DNA from: Prochloron sp965198675
Lineage (GTDB): Bacteria > Cyanobacteriota > Cyanobacteriia > Cyanobacteriales > Prochloraceae
Reading direction: 5' to 3'
NCBI GenBank assembly: GCA_965198675.1
Contig: OZ240666.1
Span: 2,046,001-2,110,000, forward strand
Length of the DNA: 64,000 nucleotides
Shown one piece after another: positions 61,629-64,000 of this stretch; position 1 is the first letter of the stretch, and the number at the start of each line of letters is the position of its first letter. Position numbers and translations under genes: made by a program. The notes beneath the pieces are model-generated. The model did not search any database. It saw nothing but the letters and a program-made list of their open reading frames with translations, and had not been told where the DNA came from.

Positions 61629-62675
61629 CTACATAAATTTAAATTTATTTTTAATCTGTTTTAATAATTGATACATCTCCGGGAGGCGCGCGGTTATGAC
61701 GGAAGCTTTGAGATATAATTTGTGAGGCACTGCTGGACTGCCAGACACAATCTCCCCCGCTGGAACATCGTGAAGAATGCCCGTTTGACCTGTAGCGATC
61801 GCCCCATGCCCAATTTTAGCCTCATTGGCTATCCCTACTTGACCGCCTAACATAACTCTATTACCAATTGTTACTCTACCAGCTAAACCTACTTGGGCAG
61901 CCAAAGCACAATAAGAACCTACCTGGCAGCCATGGCCTATCTGAACTAAGTTATCTATTTTGGTGTGACTGCCGATGCGGGTTTCCCCCACAGCGGGACG
62001 GTCGATATTGCTGTTGCAGCCTACTTCAACCCCATCTTCCAGCACAGTACAGCCAGATTGTTCCATTTTAACCCAGCCTTCAGAAGTGGGGACGAAGCCA
62101 AAACCTTCCGCACCGATGACTGCACCACTATGAATAACGCAATGAGCACCAATGCGACTGCGTTCGTGGATGGTACAATTGGCATGGAGGATGGTACTGT
62201 GGCCGATTTCTACATCGGGATATACTACTACATTGGGGTGGATGTAAGCGCGATCGCCTATTTTGACTCTTTCTTGAATCACCACATTCGCGCCGAGATA
62301 AACATCTTGACCCACCACCGCAGAGTCTGCTATAATTGCTGTGGGATGAATTCCTGGAGTGGGGAGGAAAGGCTGATAGAATAGACTTATAGTCTGAGCA
62401 AATAGTTTGCGAGGTTCGGAGGTAGCAATCCAAGCAATACCCAGATCCAAAGCAGTAGTCTGGAGAGTGTCATCCAGGGGTAAAATCAAAGCAGTAGCAG
62501 CAGTATTAGTGAGGAACTTGGCAAATTTTCCGGACTCAATGTAGCTGAGGGTTCCGGGGACTGCTTGATCAATAGCAGCAACCCCGGTAATAGTTGGGTT
62601 ACAATGGGGATTGAGGGTGAGGCTATTATTACCCTCTCCCTTCCCTAATTTTTGCACAAGGTCGCTGAATTTCAT
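61629..62675 (-). CDS. lpxD: UDP-3-O-acylglucosamine N-acyltransferase
   Basis: A 348-residue enzyme of lipid A synthesis that adds the second acyl chain to UDP-3-O-acyl-glucosamine. The N-terminal uridine-binding domain (about 1-100) is followed by a left-handed beta-helix of hexapeptide repeats (IGDRAYIHPNVVVYPDVEIG, IGNRVMLGGQVGIANEAKIG). The catalytic His is in LVQIGHGCQVGS. The C-terminal helix (TARLPEMYQLLKQIKNKF) is complete. Divergent from the terD-like genes with only 20 bases between the start codons. Confidence 0.95.
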   Translation of the reverse strand: MKFSDLVQKLGKGEGNNSLTLNPHCNPTITGVAAIDQAVPGTLSYIESGKFAKFLTNTAATALILPLDDTLQTTALDLGIAWIATSEPRKLFAQTISLFYQPFLPTPGIHPTAIIADSAVVGQDVYLGANVVIQERVKIGDRAYIHPNVVVYPDVEIGHSTILHANCTIHERSRIGAHCVIHSGAVIGAEGFGFVPTSEGWVKMEQSGCTVLEDGVEVGCNSNIDRPAVGETRIGSHTKIDNLVQIGHGCQVGSYCALAAQVGLAGRVTIGNRVMLGGQVGIANEAKIGHGAIATGQTGILHDVPAGEIVSGSPAVPHKLYLKASVITARLPEMYQLLKQIKNKFKFM

Positions 62676-62695
62676 TATCTAGGAGGTACTTGAAG

Positions 62696-63271
62696 ATGAC
62701 AATTTCACTGAAGAAAGGAGAAAGGGTCTCCCTGGAAAAAGTAGCACCTGGTCTGGTGGCAGGATTTATTGGTCTCGGTTGGGACGTGAAAGCTATTGAT
62801 ACCGGGAGCGATTTCGATTTGGACGCATCTGTTTTTCTTTTGGGTGCTAATGAAAAAAAGGTTTCTGACAAGCACTTTATTTTTTACAATAATCTCACCT
62901 CACCAGATCCAGATAAGTCGGTGCAGCTAATGGGGGATAACCGCACTGGGGAAGGAGAAGGAGACGACGAAGTAATCATTGTGGATCTGCGTAAAGTACC
63001 TACGGGGGTAGAAAAAATCGTTATCTGTGTCACTATCTATGAAGCAGATAAACGGGGACAAAATTTTGGTCAAGTACGCAATGCTTATGTGCGTCTTGTA
63101 GACGTGCAGACCAAGAAGGAAGTGCTGCGCTATGACTTACAGGAGGATTATTCCATCGAGACAGCATTAATTATGGCAGAATTATACCGCAAAAATGGGG
63201 AATGGCGAGTTAATGCAGTGGGTTCTGGCTATCAAGGTGGTTTGGAAGCTCTCTTAAATAGGTATAGTTAA
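62696..63271 (+). CDS. TerD family protein, copy 1
   Basis: A 191-residue TerD/CABP-type protein. The ATG at 62696 has AGGAGGT 8 bases ahead and replaces the upstream in-frame TTG. Calcium-binding signatures are present: LGWDVKAIDTGSDFDLDASV, DNRTGEGEGDDEVIIVDLRK. TerD proteins bind Ca2+ and occur in tellurite/stress-response (ter) islands with phage or envelope stress links. The C-terminus is ALIMAELYRKNGEWRVNAVG-SGYQGG. It is first of a tandem array. Confidence 0.95.
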   Translation: MTISLKKGERVSLEKVAPGLVAGFIGLGWDVKAIDTGSDFDLDASVFLLGANEKKVSDKHFIFYNNLTSPDPDKSVQLMGDNRTGEGEGDDEVIIVDLRKVPTGVEKIVICVTIYEADKRGQNFGQVRNAYVRLVDVQTKKEVLRYDLQEDYSIETALIMAELYRKNGEWRVNAVGSGYQGGLEALLNRYS

Positions 63272-63315
63272 AAGTTAATCTACTATTCTTAGTATAACTC
63301 AGGAGGTAAAGATAA

Positions 63316-63891
63316 ATGGCAGTTTCCCTGCAAAAAGGACAAAGAGTATCCCTAGATAAGGTAGCACCAGGTTTGATGGCCGGATTTATTGGACTTGGTT
63401 GGGACGTGAAAGCTACGGATACAGGTTACGATTTCGATTTGGACGCATCCGCATTTCTCTTGGGTGCTAATGAGAAGTTAATTTCTGACGACCATTTTGT
63501 TTTTTACAATAACTCAACCAGTCCAGATTCGGATAAATCGGTGCAGTACATGGGGGATAACCGCACCGGGGAAGGAGAAGGAGATGACGAGGTAATCGTC
63601 GTGGATCTGCGTAAAATACCAGCAGAAGTCCAAAAAATCGCCATTACCATTACTATCCATGAAGCAGATAAACGGGGACAAAATTTTGGTCAAGTACGCA
63701 ATGCTTATGTGCGTCTTGTAGACGTGCAGACCAAGAATGAAGTGCTGCGCTATGACTTACAGGAGGATTATTCCATTGAGACAGCATTAATCATGGCAGA
63801 ATTATACCGCAAAAATGGCGAATGGCGCGTAAATGCGGTGGGTTCTGGTTATCAAGGTGGTTTGGCAGCTCTCCTACAAAAGTATAGTTAG
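63316..63891 (+). CDS. TerD family protein, copy 2
   Basis: A 191-residue TerD paralogue, about 85-90 per cent identical by eye to copy 1. The second half (KRGQNFGQVRNAYVRLVDVQ to SGYQGG) is nearly the same even at the DNA level. The Ca2+ residues are kept (ATDTGYDFDLDASAFLLG, NRTGEGEGDDEVIVVDLRK). The leader CAGGAGGTAAAGATAA matches that of copy 3, so duplication units include the ribosome-binding site. Confidence 0.95.
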   Translation: MAVSLQKGQRVSLDKVAPGLMAGFIGLGWDVKATDTGYDFDLDASAFLLGANEKLISDDHFVFYNNSTSPDSDKSVQYMGDNRTGEGEGDDEVIVVDLRKIPAEVQKIAITITIHEADKRGQNFGQVRNAYVRLVDVQTKNEVLRYDLQEDYSIETALIMAELYRKNGEWRVNAVGSGYQGGLAALLQKYS

Positions 63892-63936
63892 GAGTTAATA
63901 GACTATTCTTAGTATAGCTCAGGAGGTAAAGTATAA

Positions 63937-64000
63937 ATGGCAGTTTCCCTACAAAAAGGACAAAGAGTATCCCTAGATAAGGTAGCACCAGGTTTGATGG
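63937..64000 (+). CDS. TerD family protein, copy 3 (5' end only)
   Basis: Starts MAVSLQKGQRVSLDKVAPGL, identical in its 21 visible codons to copy 2, after the same TAGTATAGCTCAGGAGGTAA leader. It continues beyond the window. It shows that the array has at least three members. Confidence 0.95.
   Translation, partial: MAVSLQKGQRVSLDKVAPGLM

Overview
The window is cyanobacterial chromosome. The evidence is the cytochrome b6f pair petB-petD next to ctpA, a CyanoQ (PsbQ) lipoprotein, a one-helix high-light-inducible protein, a CGLD27-family protein, a dnaX gene carrying an intein, and many copies of the HIP1 palindrome GCGATCGC. The dense interspersed repeats and numerous pseudogenes suggest a large, repeat-rich, probably filamentous genome. 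The genus cannot be fixed from what is visible.

Layout. 1-14.7 kb: end of ileS, three Uma2-type genes (one broken), an aminotransferase, an FHA-fused class A penicillin-binding protein, argC and ribBA back to back, dnaX with a 129-residue mini-intein, and an overlapping DUF6888/DUF6887 pair. 14.7-33.3 kb: TPR, DUF1565, SRPBCC, malic enzyme, an alpha/beta hydrolase, psbQ, an FAD oxidoreductase, an hli gene and mutS2. These alternate with two decayed STAND-type (NLR-like) genes and repeat fields. 33.4-37.5 kb: rsfS, a CGLD27-like gene, asparaginase, then a duplicated promoter and initiator tRNA; a broken nuclease and a VapBC pair lie between the two tRNA copies. 37.6-49.9 kb: a CheB-CheR-PAS-kinase gene shattered by insertions, a response regulator, Ap4A phosphorylase, hemB and yidD. 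These are followed by a graveyard of leucine-rich-repeat, IscB, IS605 and IS630 fragments, including a structured RNA of the HEARO/omega-RNA type. 50.2-56.1 kb: a one-directional accessory cluster of ketoacyl synthase, AlkB-like hydroxylase, SDR stub, sulfotransferase, a PhyH-type enzyme and a cupin-8/JmjC-type enzyme. 56.2-64 kb: a glycosyltransferase stub, petD, petB, ctpA, several DUF genes, toxin-antitoxin remnants, lpxD and a tandem terD array.

The most interesting region is 50.2-56.1 kb. Both Fe(II)/2-oxoglutarate-type enzymes replace the iron-binding Asp of the HxD motif by Ala (H-x-A), which is the signature of non-heme iron halogenases. Next to fatty-chain, alkane-hydroxylase and sulfotransferase genes this suggests a pathway for halogenated, sulfated fatty chains. 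Most of the cluster is frameshifted, truncated or interrupted by a stop; only the cupin-type gene is clearly intact.

A second theme is genome decay by small mobile repeats. Heptanucleotide arrays, GTGGGCATTGCCCAC palindromes, a CGTAGGATGCG element of about 100 bp, and CTTGGCGTCC/GCGTAAGC cassettes all lie inside or at the broken ends of genes.
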